Source of the DNA: Maribacter sp. ACAM166
GTDB taxonomy: Bacteria; Bacteroidota; Bacteroidia; Flavobacteriales; Flavobacteriaceae
NCBI RefSeq assembly: GCF_005771495.1
Contig: NZ_VAUW01000041.1
Location: forward strand, 1 to 33,895
DNA length: 33,895 bases
Direction of reading: 5' to 3'
Both the position numbers and the translations under genes were made by a program. Under the pieces are notes generated by a model that saw only the letters and a list, made by a program, of their open reading frames with translations, had not been told where the DNA came from and searched no databases. This document shows, in pieces, positions 1 through 9,504 of this stretch (positions are counted from its first letter, which is position 1; every line of letters begins with the position of its first letter).

Positions 1-37
1 TCGAGATGATTTGGGAAAACAAGGTTATATTTAACAT

Positions 38-108
38 AAGAGAAAGGTGTGGTTTTGAGTGCACCACAAAGGTAACTTTGAGGAACAGAATTCCCTTTCT
101 CTTTTTTA
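38..108 (+). other. Possible structured RNA 3' end or terminator
   Basis: An inverted repeat pairs 38-47 (AAGAGAAAGG) with 94-103 and is followed by a run of T. Between the arms lie a GGTG/CACC pairing (46-49 with 62-65) and a perfect 5-bp hairpin, CAAAG-GTAA-CTTTG (67-80), whose GTAA loop is a GNRA tetraloop. The whole folds as a branched stem with a U tail. It could be the end of an untranslated RNA or the terminator of a gene left of the window. No known RNA family was recognised. Confidence 0.35.
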
Positions 109-187
109 ATCGTTTAGGACGCTATTGGAACATTATGTTTATAGGATATTATGTACAAGTAAAATTTTAAAAAGTGCAATTTTTCAC

Positions 188-352
188 AACTCTTTACATT
201 ACACCTTTTGGATAAGGGTCCAAGATTGCAATTAAACTTCCTAGAACATACTTCGAAAAACCAAAACTCTTTACATTACACCTTTTGGATAAGGGTCCAA
301 GATTGCAATTAAACTTCCTAGAACATACTTCGAAAAACCAAAACTCTTTACA
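188..352. repeat. 77-bp tandem repeat, two full copies plus the start of a third
   Basis: The unit beginning AACTCTTTACA starts at 188, 265 and 342, an exact period of 77 bp. The two full copies look identical and the third breaks off after AACTCTTTACA. The unit encodes no convincing protein. It lies beyond the 3' end of the amidase gene. Confidence 0.85.
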
Positions 353-374
353 AAATCCGCTTTTTGTAAAGAGT
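343..374 (-). terminator. Probable terminator of the amidase gene
   Basis: A perfect 13-bp inverted repeat (ACTCTTTACAAAA at 343-355 with its complement at 362-374) encloses a five-base loop. Read on the minus strand it lies just after the amidase stop codon and is followed by a T-rich stretch (TTTTGGTTTTT). Its left arm uses the same ACTCTTTACA that begins each 77-bp repeat unit. Confidence 0.5.
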
Positions 375-417
375 CTTCCACATTTCGATTATAATGCTTT
401 TTATAATCTTCATTACT

Positions 418-1068
418 TCAATCTCCAGCTCTTTCATAACCATTTCTATTTTGTATTAAACATTCCAACATAACCAAAGCCAAGACCTCAAAATTCGACG
501 AACTTTGATAATATTCATTTTCATCCCGATTACTCAAAAACCCCAATTCCAAGAGAACAGAAGGACAAAAACCATCAGTTTCTCGAAGCACCTGAAAATT
601 CGCAAACTTCACTCCCCTACTTTCAAAGCCCAATTTCTTTCCGAATTCAGCCTGTAACTGAAAAGCAAACCAAATAGATTTGTTTGAATATTTAGATTCA
701 GTATTGCCAACATACACTTCAATACCTCTTGCGTTTGGATTGTCCGAATGATTACAATGCAACGAAACAAACAAATCTACATTTAAAGCCTTGGCCAACT
801 TCGTTCTGTCCGATAAAGAAATAAGCGTATCGCTATATCTCGTCAAATAGATATCTAGTGGCAATTTTGACTGTTCGTTAAGGCTTAAAATTTCCAAAGC
901 GATAGCCAGTACAATATCTTTTTCCTTGATGCCATTCATACCGATGGCACCCGAATCATTTCCGCCGTGCCCGACGTCAATAATTATTCTTTTTTGCGTT
1001 GCAGTTTCCTGTCCAAAAATGATGCATAGTTGCAGCAGTAAAAAGACAAAAATGACGTTTTTGAGCAC
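418..1068 (-). CDS. Exported N-acetylmuramoyl-L-alanine amidase (Amidase_3)
   Basis: Zn-dependent hydrolase predicted to cut the amide bond between N-acetylmuramic acid and the stem peptide in peptidoglycan. The 216-residue frame begins with a hydrophobic signal segment (about residues 4-19). The family's zinc and catalytic residues are visible: H34 in DVGHGGNDSG, E49, H104 in SLHCNH and E174 in LELGFLSN. No separate cell-wall binding domain is present. Beside conjugation genes it may open the wall for the transfer apparatus, but it could be a housekeeping enzyme. The frame opens with GTG at 1068. An ATG at 1078 is out of frame by one base across a run of seven A; with six A the protein would start MKKVLKNV, a better signal peptide. 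Either GTG is the real start or the run carries a one-base error or slippage. Confidence 0.88.
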   Translation of the reverse strand: MLKNVIFVFLLLQLCIIFGQETATQKRIIIDVGHGGNDSGAIGMNGIKEKDIVLAIALEILSLNEQSKLPLDIYLTRYSDTLISLSDRTKLAKALNVDLFVSLHCNHSDNPNARGIEVYVGNTESKYSNKSIWFAFQLQAEFGKKLGFESRGVKFANFQVLRETDGFCPSVLLELGFLSNRDENEYYQSSSNFEVLALVMLECLIQNRNGYERAGD

Positions 1069-1267
1069 TTTTTTTCATTTTCAATTTTGAGGTTATTAAC
1101 AGCTTGGTTTCAATAATCCATAAAATTTGATGTCAATTAATAGCAACGGAAACCAAACGAAACCAAATAATATTTTATTCACAATTACTTGATTTTCAAT
1201 TATTTACAAACAAATATATGTAAATTTCCCCTAACGAAAATGAATCAAAAATCTAAACTTTTACGTT

Positions 1268-1555
1268 ATGAAAAAATCACTCTATTTGGCAACATTTCTC
1301 TCGCTGCTATCCACTTCACTTTTTGCTCAAATTGGTGGCATTGAAGATTCGGTCCTTGATGTTTCAAATACTGTCCGAACCATTTTCCCTATCATTCTTG
1401 GGGTCATCTTCCTTATTGGTTTCCTATTCAATGCTGGACACTTCTTCGGCGAAAACTCAGACCTCAAAAAAGGGATTACAAGGGTTCTTGTATTTGTTTT
1501 GATTGCTGGTGCAGTGGTAGGCATATTCACGTACCTAATCGGAATCGTAGTCTAA
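1268..1555 (+). CDS. traE: Conjugative transfer protein TraE (DUF4134)
   Basis: A 95-residue small membrane protein of the Bacteroidota conjugative-transposon family DUF4134, thought to correspond to the VirB2-like pilin. It has a cleavable-looking signal (residues 1-20, ending SLFAQ) and two hydrophobic segments (about 38-57 and 72-95) around the charged stretch GENSDLKKG. It opens a tra operon followed 24 bases later by traF. The start is the ATG at 1268, with no Shine-Dalgarno sequence, as is usual in this phylum. It is divergent from the amidase gene across about 200 bp of AT-rich DNA. Confidence 0.85.
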   Translation: MKKSLYLATFLSLLSTSLFAQIGGIEDSVLDVSNTVRTIFPIILGVIFLIGFLFNAGHFFGENSDLKKGITRVLVFVLIAGAVVGIFTYLIGIVV

Positions 1556-1579
1556 GCGGCCATTTTAAAAAAGTGTTCT

Positions 1580-1864
1580 ATGAAAAAGTTCGAGGTCTAT
1601 AAAAATATCAGAAAAAGGGCGGTCATTTTTGGACTGCCTATTTCCCTATTTGCCTTGATGATGGTTTCCATAATTGCTTCGCTCTTGGTCATCATATTTT
1701 CTTTGAGCTTCGGAGTCATAGTAGGCATATTCATTTTCAATGCAGCTTTATATGTCGCCTTGACGCACGTAACCAACAATCCACAACTTTTTCAGATGGC
1801 CAACGCCTTCCCGAAAATTATTAGTAACAAAAGAAATTCGGGCCTCGATTATGGACAAGATTAA
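1580..1864 (+). CDS. traF: Conjugative transfer protein TraF (DUF4133)
   Basis: A 94-residue inner-membrane protein of the DUF4133 family, the VirB3-like partner found between traE and traG in Bacteroidota conjugative transposons. It begins with a basic segment (KKFEVYKNIRKRA), then two adjacent hydrophobic helices (about residues 17-38 and 40-62), and ends in a polar tail. It overlaps traG by 14 bases, typical of translational coupling in this operon. It looks intact. Confidence 0.83.
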   Translation: MKKFEVYKNIRKRAVIFGLPISLFALMMVSIIASLLVIIFSLSFGVIVGIFIFNAALYVALTHVTNNPQLFQMANAFPKIISNKRNSGLDYGQD

Positions 1865-3011
1865 CCTTTCGGCATATCAACCTATTGCGGATATTCAGGA
1901 TAATATGGTGTTTGCCAATAATGGCAATGTGGTCTTGTGCTATGAAGGGATCCTACCGGAAATCTACTCCCTATCCGAAAAGGACTTTGAGGAACTACAC
2001 GATGCCTGGTTTCAGTCTCTAAAATCCTTGCCTGTCGGAACTGTAGTCCACAAACAGGATATCTACCTTAAAAAATTCTATTCTTCAGAACATCTTCCGA
2101 ATACAACTTTTTTGGAAAAAGCAACACATGAACATTTTAAAGGGCGTGAACATATTGAGCACACGTGTTATCTGTTCTTCATCCTGACCAAGAACAAAGC
2201 TCTCAACAATCCGAAATATAGTAATCCCTTCCGAAAGGTCTTAAAAGGAATTGTACAAGAACTGGATGATACTATTAAAAGCTTCGCCAACTTGGTAAGC
2301 GATTCTGTTTCCTTTATCAACAATAGCCGGAGAGTATCTCTCAGACCATTAAATGAAAAAGAAATTATCGGTCTTACAGAGACCTATTTCAATGGTTTCA
2401 ATGAGGGTTTCGATACCGATATTTTACTGGATAAAAAAAGCGTCACTATTGGCGAAAACCATTTTGATGCCCTTGCCATCAATAGCGAACAGTGCTTTGG
2501 CGAAAGTGTACAGAGTAGCAAGACCAATGAGAAATTCACTTCTGACGATTTTGTATTTCATCAAGGGTTTATTGATGGCCTAGGGCTTACGCTTAACGAA
2601 AACCATATCGTCAATCAGATTTTGTATTTGGATGACAAACAAAAGTGGCGCAAGCTGCTCGATAAGAAGATAGAAGAACTGAACAAAAGCTCCAATTTTG
2701 GTTCACAGAACAAAGTGGTGCTCGGGAAAATTCAACACATCCTTGACCAGATTAATGCCGATGACAATTCACGGGTCATTCGGGGTCATCTCAACATTAT
2801 CTATTGGGCGAAGGAAGCGAAGGAATTAGATAAAATTACTTCAAAGATAAAAACCGAATTCAAGGAACTGGATAACCTTCCCTACTATCCAAGAGGCGAA
2901 GAACGCAAAAATTACATACTGAATAGTTACTCGAAATTTAAAAGATTACTCTTGTTTTATAGGGGTCAAAACAGTGGAAAGGAGAAATTGCGCTTTGAAA
3001 AACCGAATTAA
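1851..3011 (+). pseudogene. traG: TraG (VirB4-like conjugation ATPase), N-terminal part only
   Basis: The first roughly 365 residues match the N-terminal region of TraG, the ATPase of the Bacteroidota conjugation system. Family members run to about 800 residues, with Walker A and B in the C-terminal half. Here the frame ends at 386 residues and contains no P-loop. Similarity seems to stop near residues 361-367 (around base 2940), in the stretch YILNSYS. The last 20 or so residues (basic, then KEKLRFEKPN) look foreign. The remaining half is not found further along the window, so the gene was cut by insertion or deletion and cannot energise transfer alone. The junction is the left boundary of the stress island. 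Confidence 0.8.
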
Positions 3012-3118
3012 ATTCTTTCAACAGTAGGTTGAGTAAACTTGTAACACGCTAGACAAATAAAGAAGAGCTTGCTCAAATAAGGCATTTTCAAAAGCAATTT
3101 ATATTTCATGGCGGTGTT

Positions 3119-3331
3119 ATGGAAAATTTGCTAGAAACTATTCAAAAATATGATTCTCAGATATCGGTACACATTGAGGCAGACAACCCTATATTGAATG
3201 CAGACTTATCCAGAAGACATTATCAGTTGAGAAATCGATTAGAAGCAAAAAGAGAAATATATGCTGACCTTAAAAATAATATTTTTAGATTTTTAGAAAA
3301 AAACTTTATACTTTTAAAGCAAGCATCTTAA
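3119..3331 (+). CDS. Small hypothetical protein
   Basis: A 70-residue, charged, probably helical protein (many E, K, R and L, no membrane segment). It lies between the broken traG and the ATP synthase promoter. It begins with ATG at 3119 about 110 bp after the traG frame ends. No family was recognised. It could be a real small gene or a chance frame in AT-rich junction DNA; the even spread of charged residues slightly favours a real protein. Confidence 0.4.
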   Translation: MENLLETIQKYDSQISVHIEADNPILNADLSRRHYQLRNRLEAKREIYADLKNNIFRFLEKNFILLKQAS

Positions 3332-3436
3332 TTCCATTTCACATTATACATCTATACTTTATCATATTTTAATAGGGTTACACTTATAGATTCCCAAAAC
3401 TTTTATACTAAAAGAACCCATTGATTAATGTGTTAA

Positions 3437-3479
3437 TGACCTACGTCATTTACTATACATCTAAGCATCAATATATTTA
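3437..3479 (+). promoter_or_regulatory. Palindrome-controlled promoter of the N-ATPase operon
   Basis: Operator TGACCTACGTCA at 3437-3448, extended to AATGAC....GTCATT, with one asymmetry in the centre. A -7-like box TATATTTA starts at 3472, 29.5 bp from the operator centre. This predicts a transcript start near 3485 and a leader of about 115 bases before atpD. The spacing is the same at all eight copies in the window. Confidence 0.75.
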
Positions 3480-3592
3480 CATTCTGTAATATTTAATTTG
3501 AAGTATTAGAGAGCATTATGAATAAGCTGGCAATGCTACTACATATATCAAATTTTAGCATTCTTGTAGGGCTATTAAATTTCAACAACTAG

Positions 3593-5008
<1,416 letters not shown>

Positions 5009-5118
5009 AAAATGAAATTTCAAGGATGCATTTTACCACAAGTTTAAAAAGCAAATTGAAAGCTTCAGGTTAGTATTAGACGCAGTTGACATATAAATTT
5101 AAAAAAAAGCAAATAGTG

Positions 5119-5520
5119 ATGAGCACAACTTTAATGCATCTTAAGATTCTACTTCCCTATGGCGTTTTTGCCGATATAAAAAACGTGAAAAGAATTGTTG
5201 CGGAAACAACAGCTGGCTCTTATGGGATTTTACCACGACGACTAGATTGTACAGCGGCTTTGGTTACAGGAATTTTGTTATATGAAACGGAAAGTGAAGG
5301 TGAAAAATATATTGCTGTGAACGAAGGTATTTTGATAAAAGCTGGAGAGCAAGTTTCAATATCAGTTCGTAATGCTATCGGTAACGCACCTCTCGGAAAA
5401 CTAAAGGCAAAGGTGGAAAAAGAAATGGTAGAATTGGATGAACAAGAAGTAAGTGCTCGTATTGTTATGGCAAAGCTAGAAACTGGCTTTCTGCGTAGTT
5501 TTCAAAAATTGAGAAAATAA
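5119..5520 (+). CDS. atpC: N-ATPase F1 subunit epsilon
   Basis: Epsilon subunit of the central stalk, which couples rotation and can inhibit the motor. From the ATG at 5119 it is 133 residues and starts MSTTLMHLKILLPYGVFADI. An open frame extends to a TTG at 5086, but that adds a lysine-rich stretch unlike the family, so 5119 is preferred. It shows the N-terminal beta-sandwich (about residues 6-85, with GSYGILPRRLDCTAALVTG) and a short helical tail. It follows atpD as in other N-ATPase operons and ends two bases before atpQ. Confidence 0.9.
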   Translation: MSTTLMHLKILLPYGVFADIKNVKRIVAETTAGSYGILPRRLDCTAALVTGILLYETESEGEKYIAVNEGILIKAGEQVSISVRNAIGNAPLGKLKAKVEKEMVELDEQEVSARIVMAKLETGFLRSFQKLRK

Positions 5521-5522
5521 AT

Positions 5523-5846
5523 GTGAAAAAGGATAAAATACATACAAATAAGTCTTTTGAGAAGATAGTCGGCGATAAGGAAGAAAGAAAATTGCAGGCA
5601 CAGCGTGAAACAAAAAGCGTATGGTCTGGATTGGGATTATTTGGTATAATAGGGTGGTCCATCGCATTACCCACCATTTTGGGTGCAGCTTTAGGAATCT
5701 GGCTTGATAAAAATTATAAAGAAAATTTCTCATGGACGCTTAGCCTCTTGGTCGCAGGATTGATGATTGGTTGTGTGATAGCATGGAAATGGATTCAAAA
5801 AGAAAATATGGAGATTCATAAAAAAAACGAAGATGAAAACGAATGA
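5523..5846 (+). CDS. atpQ: N-ATPase accessory membrane protein AtpQ (AtpI/AtpZ-like)
   Basis: A 107-residue protein with a long charged N-terminus (about 1-35) and two membrane helices (about 38-60 and 69-91). The glycine-rich first helix (GLFGIIGWSIALPTILGAALG) is typical of AtpI/AtpZ-like proteins that help Fo assembly. It occupies the Q position of the atpDCQRBEFAG operon. Translation starts at GTG 5523, directly after the atpC stop, and the end overlaps atpR by 14 bases. The exact role of AtpQ is not established; ring assembly or cation delivery are possibilities. Confidence 0.88.
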   Translation: MKKDKIHTNKSFEKIVGDKEERKLQAQRETKSVWSGLGLFGIIGWSIALPTILGAALGIWLDKNYKENFSWTLSLLVAGLMIGCVIAWKWIQKENMEIHKKNEDENE

Positions 5847-6153
5847 AATTATAAATCTACTACCAGCTATGTTCGCCGGGATTGCGCTAGGCATCATATT
5901 TTTTGGAGGACTTTGGTTTACAGTCCGTAAAGGTTTAGACTCAAAGAGACCTGCTCTTATATTTATGGGTAGTTTAATTTTAAGAATGGGAATTGTTTTG
6001 ATGGGATTTTATTATGTGGGGTCGGACAGCTGGCAAAAAATGCTTGCTTGCCTCGTAGGTTTTTTAATAGCGAGAATTGTAATTGTTCACATCACTAAAA
6101 AAGATGGGCAGACAAAAACAAGATTCATAAAAGGTGTGAGCGATGAGAGTTAG
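5833..6153 (+). CDS. atpR: N-ATPase membrane subunit AtpR
   Basis: A 106-residue integral membrane protein with three hydrophobic segments (about residues 8-30, 40-62 and 68-86), at the R position unique to N-ATPase operons. It carries the arginine-containing helix SLILRMGIVLMGFYYVG typical of AtpR. In this family the buried arginine has been proposed to interact with the c-ring glutamate during assembly. It overlaps both neighbours (14 bases with atpQ, 11 with atpB), implying coupled translation. Confidence 0.88.
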   Translation: MKTNEIINLLPAMFAGIALGIIFFGGLWFTVRKGLDSKRPALIFMGSLILRMGIVLMGFYYVGSDSWQKMLACLVGFLIARIVIVHITKKDGQTKTRFIKGVSDES

Positions 6154-6859
6154 TCCAGATCAAATGGTTTTTTGGGAGTATGGGTTTATTACTATAAATC
6201 TTACCATTGTCACTACATGGGCTTTAATGTTTCTACTTGTATTTGGTGCGTGGCTTATTACTCGAAAATTAAAATCAGATATTGAGACATCCCGTTGGCA
6301 AAATGTTTTAGAGATGTTGGTATTGATGATTCGTAATCAAATAAAAGAAGTGGGATTAAGCAAACCTGATAAATATATGGGCTTTATCGGAACCTTGTTT
6401 CTTTTCATTGCAGTTTCAAATTTATTGATAATACTGCCTTGGTATGAGGCGCCAACCGGGTCGCTTTCCACCACAGCGGCACTTGCTATATCTGTGTTTA
6501 TCGCAGTTCCTTTTTTTGGAATTGCTGAGGGAGGACTTAAAAGGTACCTACATTCTTATTTACAGCCTAATATCATTATGCTTCCATTCAATATTATTAG
6601 CGAGATATCCAGAACTCTTGCCTTAGCTGTTAGACTATTTGGGAACATAATGAGTGGTGGTTTGATTGCTACCGTCTTAATTTCTATTGTTCCTTTTTTC
6701 TTTCCAATGGTTATGAGTGCATTGGGCATGCTAACTGGGATGATACAGGCTTATATTTTTGCAATCTTAGCGACGGTTTATATAGCAGCTGCCACAGAAG
6801 ACACTCAAAGGAAAAAACATAAAGAGATTCCGCTTGAAGTAAATGAAAAACAAATTTAA
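6143..6859 (+). CDS. atpB: N-ATPase Fo subunit a
   Basis: Stator a-subunit, 238 residues, forming the ion half-channels. The essential arginine is R164 in LAVRLFGNIMSGG, inside the conserved long helix. Further hydrophobic helices lie at about 17-40, 80-100, 112-128 and 172-217. The N-terminus MRVSPDQMVFWEYGF resembles N-type a subunits. The ATG at 6143 lies within the end of atpR. It works against the c ring encoded directly downstream. Confidence 0.93.
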   Translation: MRVSPDQMVFWEYGFITINLTIVTTWALMFLLVFGAWLITRKLKSDIETSRWQNVLEMLVLMIRNQIKEVGLSKPDKYMGFIGTLFLFIAVSNLLIILPWYEAPTGSLSTTAALAISVFIAVPFFGIAEGGLKRYLHSYLQPNIIMLPFNIISEISRTLALAVRLFGNIMSGGLIATVLISIVPFFFPMVMSALGMLTGMIQAYIFAILATVYIAAATEDTQRKKHKEIPLEVNEKQI

Positions 6860-6923
6860 AATACAGGTAATAAGAAAAGAATAATAGAATTGATTTTAAA
6901 GTATAATTATTAAATATAAAAAT

Positions 6924-7190
6924 ATGGATAACGTAACTATTATCGCAATGGTCTCAATCATTACCGCAGGTTTTACAACAGGTATTGGTACTATGATGCC
7001 AGCAATAGGCGAGGGAAGATCAGTTTCAAAAGCATTGGAATCTATTGCTCAACAACCCGATGCCTCCCCAACTATTACAAGAACATTATTTGTGGGTTTG
7101 GCAATGATTGAATCGACGGCTATTTACTGTTTTGTGCTTTCAATGATCCTAATTTTTGCAAATCCGTTCTGGAATCATTTCATAGCGTAA
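6924..7190 (+). CDS. atpE: N-ATPase Fo subunit c with Na+-type ligands
   Basis: Ring-forming proteolipid of 88 residues, two helices joined by a polar loop (SIAQQPDAS). The ion-carrying glutamate is E63 in AMIESTAIY. Together with S64, T65 and Y68 it matches the EST..Y Na+ signature known from the Ilyobacter tartaricus c ring. At the position of that ring's helix-1 glutamine ligand there is E30 (PAIGEGRS), so each subunit has two carboxylates. This supports Na+ as the coupling ion by family knowledge; it does not prove it. About 60 AT-rich bases separate it from atpB. Confidence 0.93.
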   Translation: MDNVTIIAMVSIITAGFTTGIGTMMPAIGEGRSVSKALESIAQQPDASPTITRTLFVGLAMIESTAIYCFVLSMILIFANPFWNHFIA

Positions 7191-7202
7191 TAATAATTTA
7201 TA

Positions 7203-7949
7203 ATGGAAATCAACTGGTTTACAGTAATAGCACAAATAGTCAATTTTCTCATTCTGGTCTGGCTCTTGAAACGGTTTTTATACAAGCCGGTATTGAAGGC
7301 TGTTGATGAAAGGAAAAAGAAGATTGAAGCGCGACTTGAGGATGCTGCGATGAGAAAGGCTGAGGCGAAAAAAGATAAAGATTTGTTCCGTCAAAAAAAT
7401 GAAGATTTTGATAAAGAACGTACAGCCAAAATGAATTTAGCCCAAGAAGATGTAAATTCTGAGAAAGAACGTCTATTTAAAAAAGTACGAAACGAATCGA
7501 ACGCACTGCGTTCAAAATTCGAAAATTCATTTAAGCAAAGAAAACAAGAATTAACAGATAGTCTTAAACGTAAAACAAAAGATGAAGTTTTTGCCATTGT
7601 CGGAAAAACACTTTCTGATCTTGCCAATGCCAATCTTGAAGATCAGGTTATACATGTTTTTATAAAAAAAATTGACAATTTGACCGAAGTGGAAAAATCA
7701 AAATTTATACACGCTCTCAATGACAAACACAATCCAGTTGCCATTAAAAGTGTATTTGACTTATCGGCAAGTTCTAAACAGAAACTCGAAAAAGCGATTG
7801 GACAATTCGCTGAAAAACAATTGGATTTTAACTACAAGCTTGAAGCAGAATTATTGAGTGGTATTGAGATTGAAACAGCAAGTCACCAAATGTCATGGAA
7901 TATTGAATCCTATCTGGATTCATTAAGTAGGGATAGTATTACAATGTAG
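7203..7949 (+). CDS. atpF: N-ATPase Fo subunit b, long form with delta-like C-terminus
   Basis: Peripheral stalk subunit, 248 residues, much longer than the usual b subunit of about 160. It has one N-terminal membrane helix (about 5-24), then a long charged coiled coil (about 30-140) rich in K and E. A C-terminal domain (about 150-248) ends in LLSGIEIETASHQMSWNIES, resembling the end of delta subunits. The operon has no separate atpH, as is typical of N-ATPases, so this domain probably serves as delta in binding the top of alpha3beta3. Confidence 0.92.
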   Translation: MEINWFTVIAQIVNFLILVWLLKRFLYKPVLKAVDERKKKIEARLEDAAMRKAEAKKDKDLFRQKNEDFDKERTAKMNLAQEDVNSEKERLFKKVRNESNALRSKFENSFKQRKQELTDSLKRKTKDEVFAIVGKTLSDLANANLEDQVIHVFIKKIDNLTEVEKSKFIHALNDKHNPVAIKSVFDLSASSKQKLEKAIGQFAEKQLDFNYKLEAELLSGIEIETASHQMSWNIESYLDSLSRDSITM

Positions 7950-7956
7950 ATATATA

Positions 7957-9504
7957 ATGGAATCAATCGATATAGATCAAATAGTAGGTGATACGTTTTT
8001 GGAGATAAGCCAAAGCCGGCAAAGTTATGATCCCGTAATTAAATTTCGCGAGGTCGGCGTTGTAAAAAATGTATCTGCTGGAATTGCCACTGTAACGGGT
8101 TTACCGGGAACAGGTTTTGAAGAGCTTTTAGAGTTTCCAAACCATTTATACGGTATGGCTTTTAACCTAGATGAAGACGAAATCGGTGTAGTTCTTTTGG
8201 GCAGGAACGATCAAATTAAAGCTGGAGATATCGTTTTAAGAACCCATAGAGTTGCAGATATTCCTGTAGGCGAGGGACTTATTGGTCGTGTTATCGATTC
8301 ACTTGGAAATCCTATGGATGACAAAGGTCCAGTAACATTTAAAAAACGATTTCCTCTAGAACGACCTGCACCACCTATAATGGATCGCGAAGCAGTCAAC
8401 GCACCTTTACAAACTGGAATTAAAGTGATCGATGCAATAATTCCTATTGGTCGTGGACAACGAGAATTGATTATGGGTGACCGACAAACGGGAAAAACTT
8501 CCATTGCTATTGACACTATTCTCAATCAACACGATAAAAATGTGTTGTGTGTTTACTGTGCAATCGGGCAGCGCACAGCAGCAGTTGCCAAAGTGATTTC
8601 AGAGCTTAGAGAAAAGGGTGCCATGGGTTATACTGTTGTTGTGTTTTCGGAGGGTAATAGTTCGCCAGGTCTTCAATATTTAACGCCTTATGCTGCCACA
8701 AGTGTTGCAGAGTATTTTATGGAGGAAGGACGCGATGTGTTAATTGTCTATGACGATTTAACCAAACACGCAAGAGCCTACCGTGAACTTTCACTTTTAT
8801 TGCGTAGGCCACCAGGCAGGGAAGCATTTCCTGGCGATATTTTCTATATTCATTCTAGGCTGCTGGAAAGAGCTACCCATTTAAATAAAAAATTAGGTGG
8901 TGGTTCCTTGACTGCCTTACCTATTATAGAAACGCAAGCGCAGGATATCTCCGCTTATATACCCACAAATGTAATTTCGATTACCGATGGGCAGATATAT
9001 TTATCACCAAAATTGTTTGAATTAGGTTTGCTTCCAGCAGTAGATATCGGAAAATCTGTTTCTCGGGTTGGAGGAAAAGCACAGCTGAAGGCATATCAAA
9101 AAATTTCTGGGAATTTAAAACTGGCTTATGCCCAATCTGATGAATTAGAAACATTTGCACGCTTCGGCACCCGTTTAGATGAGGATACGCAGAAAACAAT
9201 CGAGCGTGGCAAAAGAATACGAATGGTTTTAAAACAAGCTGAGAGAGAGCCGGTTTCCGTGCCAGAACAACTATTGGTATTACTTGCGCTAATGTATGGT
9301 GTTCTAGACACTGTAGCTCTAGATGATATAACAAAAGCAGAAACCCTTATTCGAAAGAAATCGTCCCAATTCCCTGAAGATGTTTTTCGACGGATTTCTG
9401 CATCAGAACCATTGACAGATAGTGATGAAACCATCCTTGTAAACTTGGCAAAGGAAGCACTTCAATCAATTACGGATAGTACCAAACCAGCTAAAGATGA
9501 GTGA
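7957..9504 (+). CDS. atpA: N-ATPase F1 subunit alpha
   Basis: Regulatory nucleotide-binding alpha subunit, 515 residues, of normal length. The P-loop GDRQTGKT is at 174-181 and the arginine finger is R370 in SVSRVGG. The N-terminal beta-barrel, central RecA-like domain and C-terminal helical domain are all present. ATG at 7957, eight bases after atpF; its end overlaps atpG by eight bases. Position after atpF and before atpG fits the N-type order. Confidence 0.96.
   Translation: MESIDIDQIVGDTFLEISQSRQSYDPVIKFREVGVVKNVSAGIATVTGLPGTGFEELLEFPNHLYGMAFNLDEDEIGVVLLGRNDQIKAGDIVLRTHRVADIPVGEGLIGRVIDSLGNPMDDKGPVTFKKRFPLERPAPPIMDREAVNAPLQTGIKVIDAIIPIGRGQRELIMGDRQTGKTSIAIDTILNQHDKNVLCVYCAIGQRTAAVAKVISELREKGAMGYTVVVFSEGNSSPGLQYLTPYAATSVAEYFMEEGRDVLIVYDDLTKHARAYRELSLLLRRPPGREAFPGDIFYIHSRLLERATHLNKKLGGGSLTALPIIETQAQDISAYIPTNVISITDGQIYLSPKLFELGLLPAVDIGKSVSRVGGKAQLKAYQKISGNLKLAYAQSDELETFARFGTRLDEDTQKTIERGKRIRMVLKQAEREPVSVPEQLLVLLALMYGVLDTVALDDITKAETLIRKKSSQFPEDVFRRISASEPLTDSDETILVNLAKEALQSITDSTKPAKDE

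Noticed and set aside
188..352. Repeats at the left edge considered as a CRISPR array
   Set aside because: They are contiguous 77-bp tandem copies without unique spacers.
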